Positions 30,548-37,107 of a stretch of DNA of 37,107 nucleotides are shown here, piece by piece (position 1 is the stretch's first letter; every line of letters begins with the position of its first letter). The notes under the pieces were generated by a model that saw nothing but the letters and a program-made list of their open reading frames with translations, had not been told where the DNA came from and searched no databases. Position numbers and translations under genes: made by a program. This stretch comes from an uncultured Mediterraneibacter sp. (lineage in GTDB: Bacteria; Bacillota; Clostridia; Lachnospirales; Lachnospiraceae), in NCBI RefSeq assembly GCF_934309415.1, contig NZ_CAKRDI010000030.1, forward strand, positions 1 to 37,107. The letters run 5' to 3'.

Positions 30548-31726
30548 ATGAAAGAATTAGAATTAAAATATGGATGTAACCCGAATCAGAAACCATCAAG
30601 AATCTATATGAATGATGACAGAGAACTGCCAATCCAGGTATTATGCGGACGCCCGGGATATATCAATTTCCTGGACGCATTTAATGGCTGGCAGCTTGTG
30701 TCTGAACTGAAAAAGGCAACCGGACTTCCGGCAGCTACTTCTTTCAAACATGTATCACCGGCAGGTGCGGCAGTAGGCCTTCCGCTGACAGATACTCTGG
30801 CAAAGATCTACTGGGTAGATGATCTGGGCGAACTTTCTCCGCTTGCATGTGCATATGCGAGAGCAAGAGGAGCAGACCGTATGTCTTCTTTTGGTGATTT
30901 TATTTCCTTATCTGATGTCTGTGATGTAGATACAGCAAGACTGATCAAAAGAGAAGTGTCTGACGGAGTGATCGCACCGGGATATGAGCCGGAAGCACTT
31001 GAGATCTTAAAACAGAAGAAAAAAGGAAATTATAATATCATTCAGATTGATCCGGATTATGTTCCGGCACCGCTCGAGCACAAAGAAGTGTTTGGAATTA
31101 CATTTGAACAGGGACGAAATGAACTGAACATTGATAAAGATTTCTTTTCAAATGTAGTGACAGAGAACAAGGAAATTCCGGATGCTGCAAAGATTGATCT
31201 GGCAATTTCCATGATTACATTAAAATATACACAGTCTAATTCTGTATGCTATGTAAAAGACGGACAGGCAATCGGTATTGGGGCAGGACAGCAGTCCCGT
31301 ATCCATTGTACAAGACTTGCAGGACAGAAAGCGGACAACTGGTGGCTCCGTCAGAGTCCGAAAGTACTTGGACTGCAGTTTAAAGCAGGAATCGGACGTG
31401 CAGACCGTGATAATGCGATCGACCTGTATATCGGAGAGGAATATATGGATATCCTGACAGATGGAGTATGGGAGAATACATTCGAGGTGAAACCGGAAGT
31501 ATTTACCCGTGAAGAAAAGCGAGCATGGTTAGATCAGCTTACCGATGTAGCACTTGGTTCTGACGCTTTCTTCCCATTTGGAGATAATATTGAAAGAGCA
31601 CATAAGAGTGGTGTTACATATATTGCTCAGCCGGGCGGATCTGTTCGTGATGATAATGTAATCGCTACATGTAACAAATACAATATGGCAATGGCATTTA
31701 CCGGAATCCGTCTGTTCCATCATTAA
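30548..31726 (+). CDS. purH: AICAR formyltransferase, stand-alone PurH C-terminal domain
   Basis: A 392-residue protein matching the AICAR transformylase half of PurH: KYGCNPNQKP at the start, SFKHVSPAGAAVG with the catalytic Lys-His pair, SDGVIAPGYEPEAL, and FFPFGDNIERAHKSGVTYIAQPGGSVRDD near the end. It transfers a formyl group from 10-formyl-THF to AICAR to make FAICAR. The N-terminal cyclohydrolase domain of bifunctional PurH (about 190-200 residues) is missing and is supplied by the adjacent PurO-like protein. AAAGGAG sets ATG 30548. A structured intercistronic hairpin (about 30475-30523) precedes it and may tune its translation. Confidence 0.92.
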   Translation: MKELELKYGCNPNQKPSRIYMNDDRELPIQVLCGRPGYINFLDAFNGWQLVSELKKATGLPAATSFKHVSPAGAAVGLPLTDTLAKIYWVDDLGELSPLACAYARARGADRMSSFGDFISLSDVCDVDTARLIKREVSDGVIAPGYEPEALEILKQKKKGNYNIIQIDPDYVPAPLEHKEVFGITFEQGRNELNIDKDFFSNVVTENKEIPDAAKIDLAISMITLKYTQSNSVCYVKDGQAIGIGAGQQSRIHCTRLAGQKADNWWLRQSPKVLGLQFKAGIGRADRDNAIDLYIGEEYMDILTDGVWENTFEVKPEVFTREEKRAWLDQLTDVALGSDAFFPFGDNIERAHKSGVTYIAQPGGSVRDDNVIATCNKYNMAMAFTGIRLFHH

Positions 31727-31799
31727 GAAAAGATGGTACTGTCTGCCGGTGAATGAAGGTATTGAAAAATACGTTTAAGTAAATCATAATGTTATACAT

Positions 31800-31846
31800 A
31801 AAAGGTCATAGCTTCTCACCCATGGGTGGGAAGCTATGGCTTTTGG
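31800..31846 (+). terminator. purO-purH operon terminator
   Basis: CATAGCTTCTCACCC and GGGTGGGAAGCTATG pair over 15 positions (one G-U) around AT, with a further AAAAG/CTTTT extension. Confidence 0.88.
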
Positions 31847-31903
31847 TGAAAAAAGATTAATTACATGGCGAATACCGCATGTGAAGAAAGAAGAGAACGG
31901 GAT

Positions 31904-32329
31904 ATGGTAATAGAGACAAGAAGCCCTGAAGAGACATTTCAGGTGGGAAAGAGCCTGGGGGAAAAAGCTTATCCGGGACAGGTGCTTACCCTGACCGGAG
32001 ACCTGGGTGTGGGAAAAACAGTGTTCACTCAGGGACTTGCAAAAGGGCTGGGGATTGAAGAACCGGTAAACAGCCCTACATTTACAATTGTGCAGGTTTA
32101 TGAGGAGGGAAGACTGCCCTTTTATCATTTTGATGTCTACAGAATTGGCGATGTAGAAGAGATGGACGAAGTTGGATTTGAAGAATATGTAATGGGAGAA
32201 GGTGTTTCTTTGATTGAATGGGCAAATCTCATTGAGGAAATCCTTCCAGAGAAAAGGACGAATATTCTGATCGAGAAAGACCTGAAGCAGGGATTTGATT
32301 ATCGCAGAATTACAATTGAAGAACAATAG
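31904..32329 (+). CDS. tsaE: tRNA N6-threonylcarbamoyladenosine synthesis ATPase TsaE
   Basis: A 141-residue P-loop ATPase: GDLGVGKT (Walker A), NSPTFTIVQVYE, YHFDVYRI and SLIEWA are the family's blocks in order. It drives the TsaBDE complex that makes t6A37 in ANN-decoding tRNAs. An in-frame ATG at 31865 would add 13 residues; the start at 31904 is preferred because the family begins a few residues before the SPEETFQVG segment, but neither has a strong ribosome site. It is first in the run tsaE, tsaB-rimI, zinc ribbon, rnz, tsaD. Confidence 0.92.
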   Translation: MVIETRSPEETFQVGKSLGEKAYPGQVLTLTGDLGVGKTVFTQGLAKGLGIEEPVNSPTFTIVQVYEEGRLPFYHFDVYRIGDVEEMDEVGFEEYVMGEGVSLIEWANLIEEILPEKRTNILIEKDLKQGFDYRRITIEEQ

Positions 32330-32340
32330 AGAGTGCTGGC

Positions 32341-32354
32341 CACAGTATACTGTG
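32341..32354. promoter_or_regulatory. Perfect 14-bp palindrome between tsaE and tsaB-rimI
   Basis: CACAGTATACTGTG, its own exact complement, in the 103-base gap. It may be an operator; no promoter consensus was recognised beside it. Confidence 0.4.
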
Positions 32355-32432
32355 AATAAACAACCAGTAACTAATACATCGTTTTTGAAATGGTCTGAAA
32401 ACGGTGTACCAGAGGAAGGAAGCAATAATAAA

Positions 32433-33605
32433 ATGAGAGTTTTGGCAATAGACAGCTCAGGACTGACAGCTACCGTAGCGGTAGTGGAAGATACACAGAC
32501 AATTGCAGAATATACCGTAAATTATAAAAAGACGCATTCACAGACACTTCTGCCGATGATCGATGAGATGGCAAAAATGATCGAACTTGATCTTACCACA
32601 ATTGATGCCATAGCAGTTGCAGGAGGTCCGGGATCATTTACGGGACTTAGAATTGGATCAGCGACAGCGAAAGGACTTGGATTAGCTCTTGGAAAACCGT
32701 TGATTCATGTGCCTACGGTAGAAGGTCTGGCGTATAATGTATATGGCTGTACAGACCTGATCTGTCCGATGATGGATGCAAGAAGAAAACAGGTGTACAC
32801 GGGAATTTATACATTTGCTTTTGATGCGGAAAATGATGGGATGAGAAGTGAACCTTCTTTCCAGATAGTGAAAGAACAGCGCGCCATTCCGGTGGAGGAA
32901 CTGATTCAGGAACTGAATGCATATAATCGCAGAGTGGTATTCCTTGGAGACGGAGTGCCTGTCTATGAGGAAATGCTGGCACAGGGGCTTCAGGTTCCAT
33001 ATTCTTTTGCTCCGTCTTATATGAACCGTCAGCGTGCATCGGTTGTCGGAGCACTTGGAATTAAATATTATCAGCAGGGAAATTATGAGACAGCAGCAGA
33101 GCACAAACCAGATTATCTGCGTGCTTCACAGGCAGAGAGAGAACGTGCTGAGCGTGAAAAGAATGCGAAGACAGAAGTTCGCAAGATGGAAATCGAAGAT
33201 GGAGCAGCGGTAGCAGAGATGGAGCATCAGTGCTTTACAGATGCATGGAGCGAAAAATCTATTCTTGAAACATTGAATCAGTCAAATGCGGTCTGCCTTG
33301 TAGCGGAAAAAGCAGGTAAAAGAGCTGGGTATGTACTGGCTTATACAGCAGCAGATGAAGTAGAAATTGCAAGAATTGCGGTTGTGGAAGAAGTGAGACG
33401 ACAGGGTGTTGCAGCAGCAATGTTTGACGCCCTGAAAAAACAGACGAACGATCTGGGATGTACAAAAGTGCTTTTAGATGTGCGCAAGAGCAATGAGGCA
33501 GCTCGCAGATTTTATGAGAAATCAGGATTTTCAGAGGATGGAGTGCGCCCGAAATTTTATTCTGATCCAGAGGAAGATGCGGTTTTGATGAGCTGTATTA
33601 TTTAG
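32433..33605 (+). CDS. tsaB-rimI: Fused TsaB - RimI protein (t6A subunit plus GNAT N-acetyltransferase)
   Basis: A 390-residue single frame. Residues 1 to about 230 are TsaB (MRVLAIDSSG, THSQTLLPMID, AVAGGPGSFTGLRIG, PMMDARRKQVYTG), an inactive paralogue of TsaD that forms its partner. After a charged linker (about 231-250, AERERAEREKN) comes a GNAT domain of RimI type: FTDAWSEKSI, VEIARIAVVEEVRRQGVA (acetyl-CoA loop) and FYEKSGF. RimI acetylates the N-terminus of ribosomal protein S18. The two are usually adjacent separate genes; here they are joined with no stop or frameshift. GAGGAAGG before ATG 32433 is the ribosome site; a longer frame to 32295 overlaps tsaE and is not used. Confidence 0.92.
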   Translation: MRVLAIDSSGLTATVAVVEDTQTIAEYTVNYKKTHSQTLLPMIDEMAKMIELDLTTIDAIAVAGGPGSFTGLRIGSATAKGLGLALGKPLIHVPTVEGLAYNVYGCTDLICPMMDARRKQVYTGIYTFAFDAENDGMRSEPSFQIVKEQRAIPVEELIQELNAYNRRVVFLGDGVPVYEEMLAQGLQVPYSFAPSYMNRQRASVVGALGIKYYQQGNYETAAEHKPDYLRASQAERERAEREKNAKTEVRKMEIEDGAAVAEMEHQCFTDAWSEKSILETLNQSNAVCLVAEKAGKRAGYVLAYTAADEVEIARIAVVEEVRRQGVAAAMFDALKKQTNDLGCTKVLLDVRKSNEAARRFYEKSGFSEDGVRPKFYSDPEEDAVLMSCII

Positions 33606-33801
33606 TTGGATTTAATGGGTTTTATGCCTGAAGTGCGTAAAACAACAGGCGACGGAACAGATAGTGAATGCCAGATGGTTTCATCCGGAAATGTGAAAGA
33701 TTGCCTGAACGACCAGCACTTTCCACTGGGAAAAAGAGAAGTGGCTCGCTATAATGTAGGCGTATCGAAGGAGAAAACTGTATTGCACAGGAGGAAACTA
33801 T

Positions 33802-34035
33802 ATGCGCCAGTATCAGAAAAAAGAAACAAAAGAGATTAAAAAAATAATCTGTAATCGATGTGGCAGAGAAATCCAGGCAGAGAATGGACAGCCGACAGCA
33901 GGTGTGTTCAGCGTGGATTATCAGTGGGGATATTTTTCGGAAAAAGATGGGGAAACACATAGATTTGATCTGTGTGAATCCTGTTATGACGAATGGATTA
34001 AGGAGTTCCTCATCCCTGTCACAGTAGAAGAATAG
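33802..34035 (+). CDS. Small zinc-ribbon protein
   Basis: A 77-residue protein with two Cys pairs, CNRCGR near residue 17 and LCESCYDEW near residue 57, that would bind one zinc ion. AGGAGG seven bases before ATG 33802 is a good ribosome site. Family not recognised. It lies between tsaB-rimI and rnz and 19 bases before rnz, so it is probably translated with the tRNA-maturation genes, but no function is claimed. The 196 bases before it hold no convincing gene. Confidence 0.78.
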   Translation: MRQYQKKETKEIKKIICNRCGREIQAENGQPTAGVFSVDYQWGYFSEKDGETHRFDLCESCYDEWIKEFLIPVTVEE

Positions 34036-34054
34036 AAGAAAACAGAGGAAAATT

Positions 34055-34963
34055 ATGTTAGATGTATGTTTGCTTGGGAGTGGCGGAATGATGCCGCTTC
34101 CATACCGTTTCCTGACAGCGTTGATGACACGCTTTAATGGAAGCAGTCTGTTAATCGACTGTGGAGAAGGTACACAGGTTGCGGTGAAAGAAAAAGGATG
34201 GAGCTTTAAGCCAATCGATGTGATCTGCTTTACCCATTATCATGGAGATCATATCAGTGGACTTCCGGGGCTGCTCCTTACAATGGGAAATGCAGACCGA
34301 AGAGAACCGCTGACTCTGATTGGTCCGAAAGGTCTGGAGCGGGTTGTAGGCTGCCTGCGTGTCATTGCACCGGAACTTCCATTCCCGATTATTTATAAAG
34401 AGATTGAGGGGCCGGAACAGACTTTTGAGATGAATGGCTACCGTTTAAAGGCATTCCGTGTAAATCATAATGTGCTTTGTTATGGATATACACTTGAGAT
34501 TGACCGTGCAGGAAAATTTGATGTGGAGCGCGCAAAAGCACAGAATATCCCTCAGAAATATTGGAGACCATTACAACATGGAGAAACCGTGGAGACGGAA
34601 GATGGCATTCTGACTCCGGATCTGGTACTTGGACCGCCGAGAAAGGGAATCAAACTGACCTATACAACAGATACAAGACCGACAGAGTCCATTCGCCAGA
34701 ATGCGAAAGGTTCCGATCTTCTGATCTGCGAAGGAATGTATGGTGAGAAAGAAAAACAGGCAAAAGCAGTGGAGTATAAACATATGACTTTCTATGAAGC
34801 GGCGGAGATCGCAAAAGAAACTGGAACGAAAGAATTATGGCTTACTCATTACAGTCCGTCACTTACACATCCGGAGCAGTATATGAAAGAAGTAAAGAAG
34901 ATTTTCCCGGAGGCGAAAGCAGGAAAAGACGGAATGTCTGTGGATCTGATGTTTGAAGAATGA
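34055..34963 (+). CDS. rnz: Ribonuclease Z (tRNA 3' processing)
   Basis: A 302-residue metallo-beta-lactamase-fold endonuclease. The metal motif THYHGDH covers residues 60-66; earlier LGSGGMMPLPYRFLTALMTR and LIDCGEGTQ, and later the YTTDTRP block and LTHYSPS, are characteristic of RNase Z. It cuts tRNA precursors just after the discriminator base, which suits the tRNA genes at 36944 and 37038 that encode no CCA. It lies directly upstream of tsaD (13-base gap). ATG 34055 follows AGAGGAAA. Confidence 0.92.
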   Translation: MLDVCLLGSGGMMPLPYRFLTALMTRFNGSSLLIDCGEGTQVAVKEKGWSFKPIDVICFTHYHGDHISGLPGLLLTMGNADRREPLTLIGPKGLERVVGCLRVIAPELPFPIIYKEIEGPEQTFEMNGYRLKAFRVNHNVLCYGYTLEIDRAGKFDVERAKAQNIPQKYWRPLQHGETVETEDGILTPDLVLGPPRKGIKLTYTTDTRPTESIRQNAKGSDLLICEGMYGEKEKQAKAVEYKHMTFYEAAEIAKETGTKELWLTHYSPSLTHPEQYMKEVKKIFPEAKAGKDGMSVDLMFEE

Positions 34964-34976
34964 GAGGCACAAATAG

Positions 34977-36005
34977 ATGGAAGAAAAGAAAGAGATTAAT
35001 ATATTAGCAATTGAAAGCTCCTGCGATGAGACGGCAGCAGCGGTAGTCCGTAACGGAAGAGAAGTACGGTCCAATATTATTTCGTCTCAGATTGATCTTC
35101 ATAAATTGTATGGAGGTGTTGTGCCTGAAATCGCGTCCAGAAAACATATTGAAAAGATCAATCAGGTGATTGAGGAGGCTTTGAAAGAAGCGGACACTAC
35201 ATTAGATGAGATTGATGCAATCGGAGTGACTTACGGTCCGGGACTTGTAGGGGCACTCCTTGTAGGCGTGGCTGAAGCAAAAGCCATTGCATGGGCGAGA
35301 AATATTCCATTAGTAGGAGTTCATCATATTGAGGGACACATTTCAGCGAATTATATAGAACATCCGGATCTGGAGCCGCCGTTCCTGTGTCTGGTTGCTT
35401 CTGGAGGTCATACACATCTGGTAAAAGTGCAGGATTATGGGACATATGAGATCCTTGGACGCACAAGAGACGATGCAGCAGGAGAAGCGTATGATAAGGT
35501 GGCCAGAGCAATCGGACTTGGATATCCGGGTGGCCCGAAGATTGATCGAATTGCAAAAGAAGGGAATCCGGATGCGGTTGCATTCCCGAAAGCGAAAATT
35601 GATGGGGCGGAATATGACTTTAGTTTCAGTGGCTTGAAATCTGCCGTGCTTAACTATATTAATGGCTGCAAAATGAAAGGCGAGAGCTTTGATCCGGCGG
35701 ATCTCGCGGCATCTTTCCAGAAGGCAGTAGTGGAAGTTCTGGTAGGAAATTCAATGAAGGCAGCAGAAACACTTGGAATTAAGAAATTTGCGATCGCAGG
35801 TGGAGTGGCATCCAATTCTGCCCTTCGTGAAGCGATGATTAAAGCATGTGAAGAACGTGGAATCAGTTTCTATCGTCCATCACCGATTTTTTGTACAGAT
35901 AATGCGGCAATGATCGGGGCAGCAGCGTATTATGAATTCCTCGCAGGCACGAGATCAGGCTTGGAGCTTAATGCGGTTCCAAATCTGAAACTGGGAGAGC
36001 GGTAA
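34977..36005 (+). CDS. tsaD: tRNA N6-threonylcarbamoyltransferase TsaD
   Basis: A 342-residue Kae1/YgjD-family enzyme, the catalytic subunit that transfers threonylcarbamoyl to A37 of tRNA. The start has [14 protein letters not shown]; the metal-binding HHIEGH motif gives His117 and His121; [24 protein letters not shown] and [13 protein letters not shown] follow, and the late CTDNAAMIG block carries the last metal ligand. Length is normal. With tsaE and tsaB upstream, only tsaC (YrdC) of the pathway is missing from the window. GAGAGG before ATG 34977. Confidence 0.97.
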   Translation: MEEKKEINILAIESSCDETAAAVVRNGREVRSNIISSQIDLHKLYGGVVPEIASRKHIEKINQVIEEALKEADTTLDEIDAIGVTYGPGLVGALLVGVAEAKAIAWARNIPLVGVHHIEGHISANYIEHPDLEPPFLCLVASGGHTHLVKVQDYGTYEILGRTRDDAAGEAYDKVARAIGLGYPGGPKIDRIAKEGNPDAVAFPKAKIDGAEYDFSFSGLKSAVLNYINGCKMKGESFDPADLAASFQKAVVEVLVGNSMKAAETLGIKKFAIAGGVASNSALREAMIKACEERGISFYRPSPIFCTDNAAMIGAAAYYEFLAGTRSGLELNAVPNLKLGER

Positions 36006-36108
36006 ATTGTTTTCAGACAGGTGACAATAGTTTTTATAAATTCAGATGATATGTATCAGATGCAGAGCCGTGTTTTGACATGCGCTGTAAAAGACAAAGG
36101 AGAAAGTG

Positions 36109-36813
36109 ATGGAAAGAATGTATTGCACAGCAATTGTACTGGCAGGTGGAAGTGGAAAAAGGATGGGAACCAGCGTGCATAAGCAGTATCTACTTATGGG
36201 CGGAAAACCTGTACTGTACTATTCGCTGAAAGCGTTTCAGGATTCAGAACTGATCGATGAGATCATTCTGGTGACTGGAGCAGGAGAAGAGACATATTGC
36301 AGAGAAACAATTGTTGACAAATACAGTCTTTCCAAAGTTTCTAAGATTATTCCGGGCGGAGCAGAGCGCTATCTTTCTGTCTGGAATGGACTGCTGCAGA
36401 TTGAGAATGAAGGATATATCTTCATTCATGATGGCGCGCGCCCTTTTGTAAATGAAGATATGATAAGACGTGGGTATGAATGCGTAGATGCAAATGAAGC
36501 GTGTGTAGCGGCGATGCCTGTAAAAGATACAATAAAAATAGTAGATTGTGACCACAGTGTGAAGGCTACACCGGATCGAAGTACAGTGTGGCAGGTACAG
36601 ACTCCGCAGATTTTCCAGAGCGAACTCGTGAAAAGTGCATATAAAAAGCTGATTGAGGAAAAGATAGAAAATGCAACGGATGATGCAATGGTAGTAGAAG
36701 CCATGAGCAATCATCTGGTAAAAGTGTTTGAAGGTTCCTATCTGAATCTCAAAATCACAACTCCGGAAGACCTTGAAATAGCAGAGGTATTTCTTAAAAA
36801 AGAGGAAAAATAG
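36109..36813 (+). CDS. ispD: 2-C-methyl-D-erythritol 4-phosphate cytidylyltransferase
   Basis: A 234-residue enzyme of the non-mevalonate isoprenoid pathway, joining CTP and MEP to give CDP-ME. Visible motifs: VLAGGSGKRMG (nucleotide loop, about residues 10-20), HDGARPFV, a TPDRSTVWQVQTPQIF block and ATDDAMVVE, then LKITTPEDLEIA near the end. Length is normal. AAAGGAG puts the start at ATG 36109; the GTG at 36106 is three bases earlier. IspF is not fused or adjacent within the window. The gene is 103 bases after tsaD and ends 130 bases before the tRNA cluster. Confidence 0.95.
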   Translation: MERMYCTAIVLAGGSGKRMGTSVHKQYLLMGGKPVLYYSLKAFQDSELIDEIILVTGAGEETYCRETIVDKYSLSKVSKIIPGGAERYLSVWNGLLQIENEGYIFIHDGARPFVNEDMIRRGYECVDANEACVAAMPVKDTIKIVDCDHSVKATPDRSTVWQVQTPQIFQSELVKSAYKKLIEEKIENATDDAMVVEAMSNHLVKVFEGSYLNLKITTPEDLEIAEVFLKKEEK

Positions 36814-36852
36814 CATATTAAAGAAAAAAATGAAAAAAATTGAAAAAATGTG

Positions 36853-36881
36853 TTGACATATAGGAATGGCTATGTTAGACT
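36853..36881 (+). promoter_or_regulatory. Promoter of the serine tRNA cluster
   Basis: TTGACA (36853-36858), 17 bases, TAGACT (36876-36881), about 60 bases before the first tRNA. Confidence 0.78.
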
Positions 36882-36943
36882 AACAAAGTCGCAAATGCGA
36901 TAACAATTAAATAGCTGAATTAATCGGCAAGAAAAGGTAATTT

Positions 36944-37029
36944 GGAGAGGTATCGAAGTGGTCATAACGAGGCGGTCTTGAAAACCGTTTGTCCGAAAGG
37001 GCGCGTGGGTTCGAATCCCACCCTCTCCG
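36944..37029 (+). tRNA. tRNA-Ser (anticodon UGA)
   Basis: An 86-base tRNA with acceptor stem GGAGAGG/CCTCTCC, a long class II variable arm (as for serine), the loop CTTGAAA giving anticodon TGA, GTTCGAATC in the T arm and discriminator G. No CCA is encoded, so it needs trimming by RNase Z and CCA addition. Confidence 0.95.
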
Positions 37030-37037
37030 CTTTTTAT

Positions 37038-37107
37038 GGAGAAGTACCCAAGCTGGCCGAAGGGGCTCCCCTGGAAAGGGAGTAGGTCGTTAGTAGCGGC
37101 GCGAGGG
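37038..37107 (+). tRNA. tRNA-Ser (anticodon GGA), cut off by the window edge
   Basis: Starts GGAGAAGTACCCAAG; the anticodon loop CTGGAAA gives GGA. The variable arm is entered but the 3' half is beyond the window. It lies eight bases after the first serine tRNA, so they share a transcript. Confidence 0.9.

Noticed and set aside
33606..33839. A 77-codon frame starting right after the tsaB-rimI stop
   Set aside because: No ribosome site, overlaps the better supported zinc-ribbon gene (AGGAGG before 33802), and no recognisable motif.

Overview
The window reads as the chromosome of a low-to-mid GC anaerobic Firmicute, most likely a member of the Lachnospiraceae (Clostridia). I infer this from the Clostridia-style gene content (a long HtpG with acidic inserts, a split PurH, a DUF5721-like protein, a RluF/LigA pair), strong AGGAGG-type ribosome sites, sigma-A promoters of the TTGACA-17-TATAAT type and tRNAs without an encoded CCA. 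No database search was possible, so family names come from motifs and recalled family patterns.

Left chromosomal arm (1-15865). A truncated sugar-ABC ATPase (minus strand), a possible papain-fold protein, a cyclophilin, and htpG behind a perfect CIRCE operator. A DUF5721-like gene diverges from a four-gene cell-envelope cluster: an SGNH esterase, a DUF4358-like membrane protein, an MBOAT acyltransferase and a DHHW/AlgX-like protein. Together these look like an extracellular glycan O-acetylation machine. rluF and ligA follow in overlapping frames, then a convergent GH13 amylase, a small HD-type alarmone hydrolase and the rplM-rpsI operon.

Mobile element (15841-26768, about 10.9 kb, AT-richer than its surroundings). 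It is inserted in the last codons of rpsI. An 18-bp exact (24/25 extended) direct repeat marks attL and attR, and the inserted copy restores the S9 C-terminus with one synonymous change. The element has a leftward arm (repressor, tyrosine integrase, three small genes) and a divergent rightward arm (Cro-like and excisionase-like genes, two small ORFs, a primase-helicase of the D5 type, an HNH endonuclease, a TerS-like protein). That order is the layout of a phage-inducible chromosomal island (phage satellite): there is no large terminase, portal, capsid or tail gene. To its right is an unusual cargo: an FtsK-type DNA translocase with a serine recombinase in one minus-strand operon under a palindrome-framed promoter, and a divergent sigma-70 factor with a hairpin leader. 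Arm-type 11-bp repeats lie near both ends. The native rpsI terminator now sits beyond attR, and the element supplies a substitute terminator just after rpsI.

Right chromosomal arm (26769-37107). A 166-bp MITE-like palindromic element (a shorter relative lies at 4601-4690), an ABC-F ATPase, a CarD-like regulator, a PurO-type IMP cyclohydrolase plus stand-alone AICAR transformylase, and a tRNA-maturation run: tsaE, a fused tsaB-rimI, a small zinc-ribbon gene, rnz and tsaD. ispD follows, then a tRNA-Ser(UGA) and the start of a tRNA-Ser(GGA) at the window edge.
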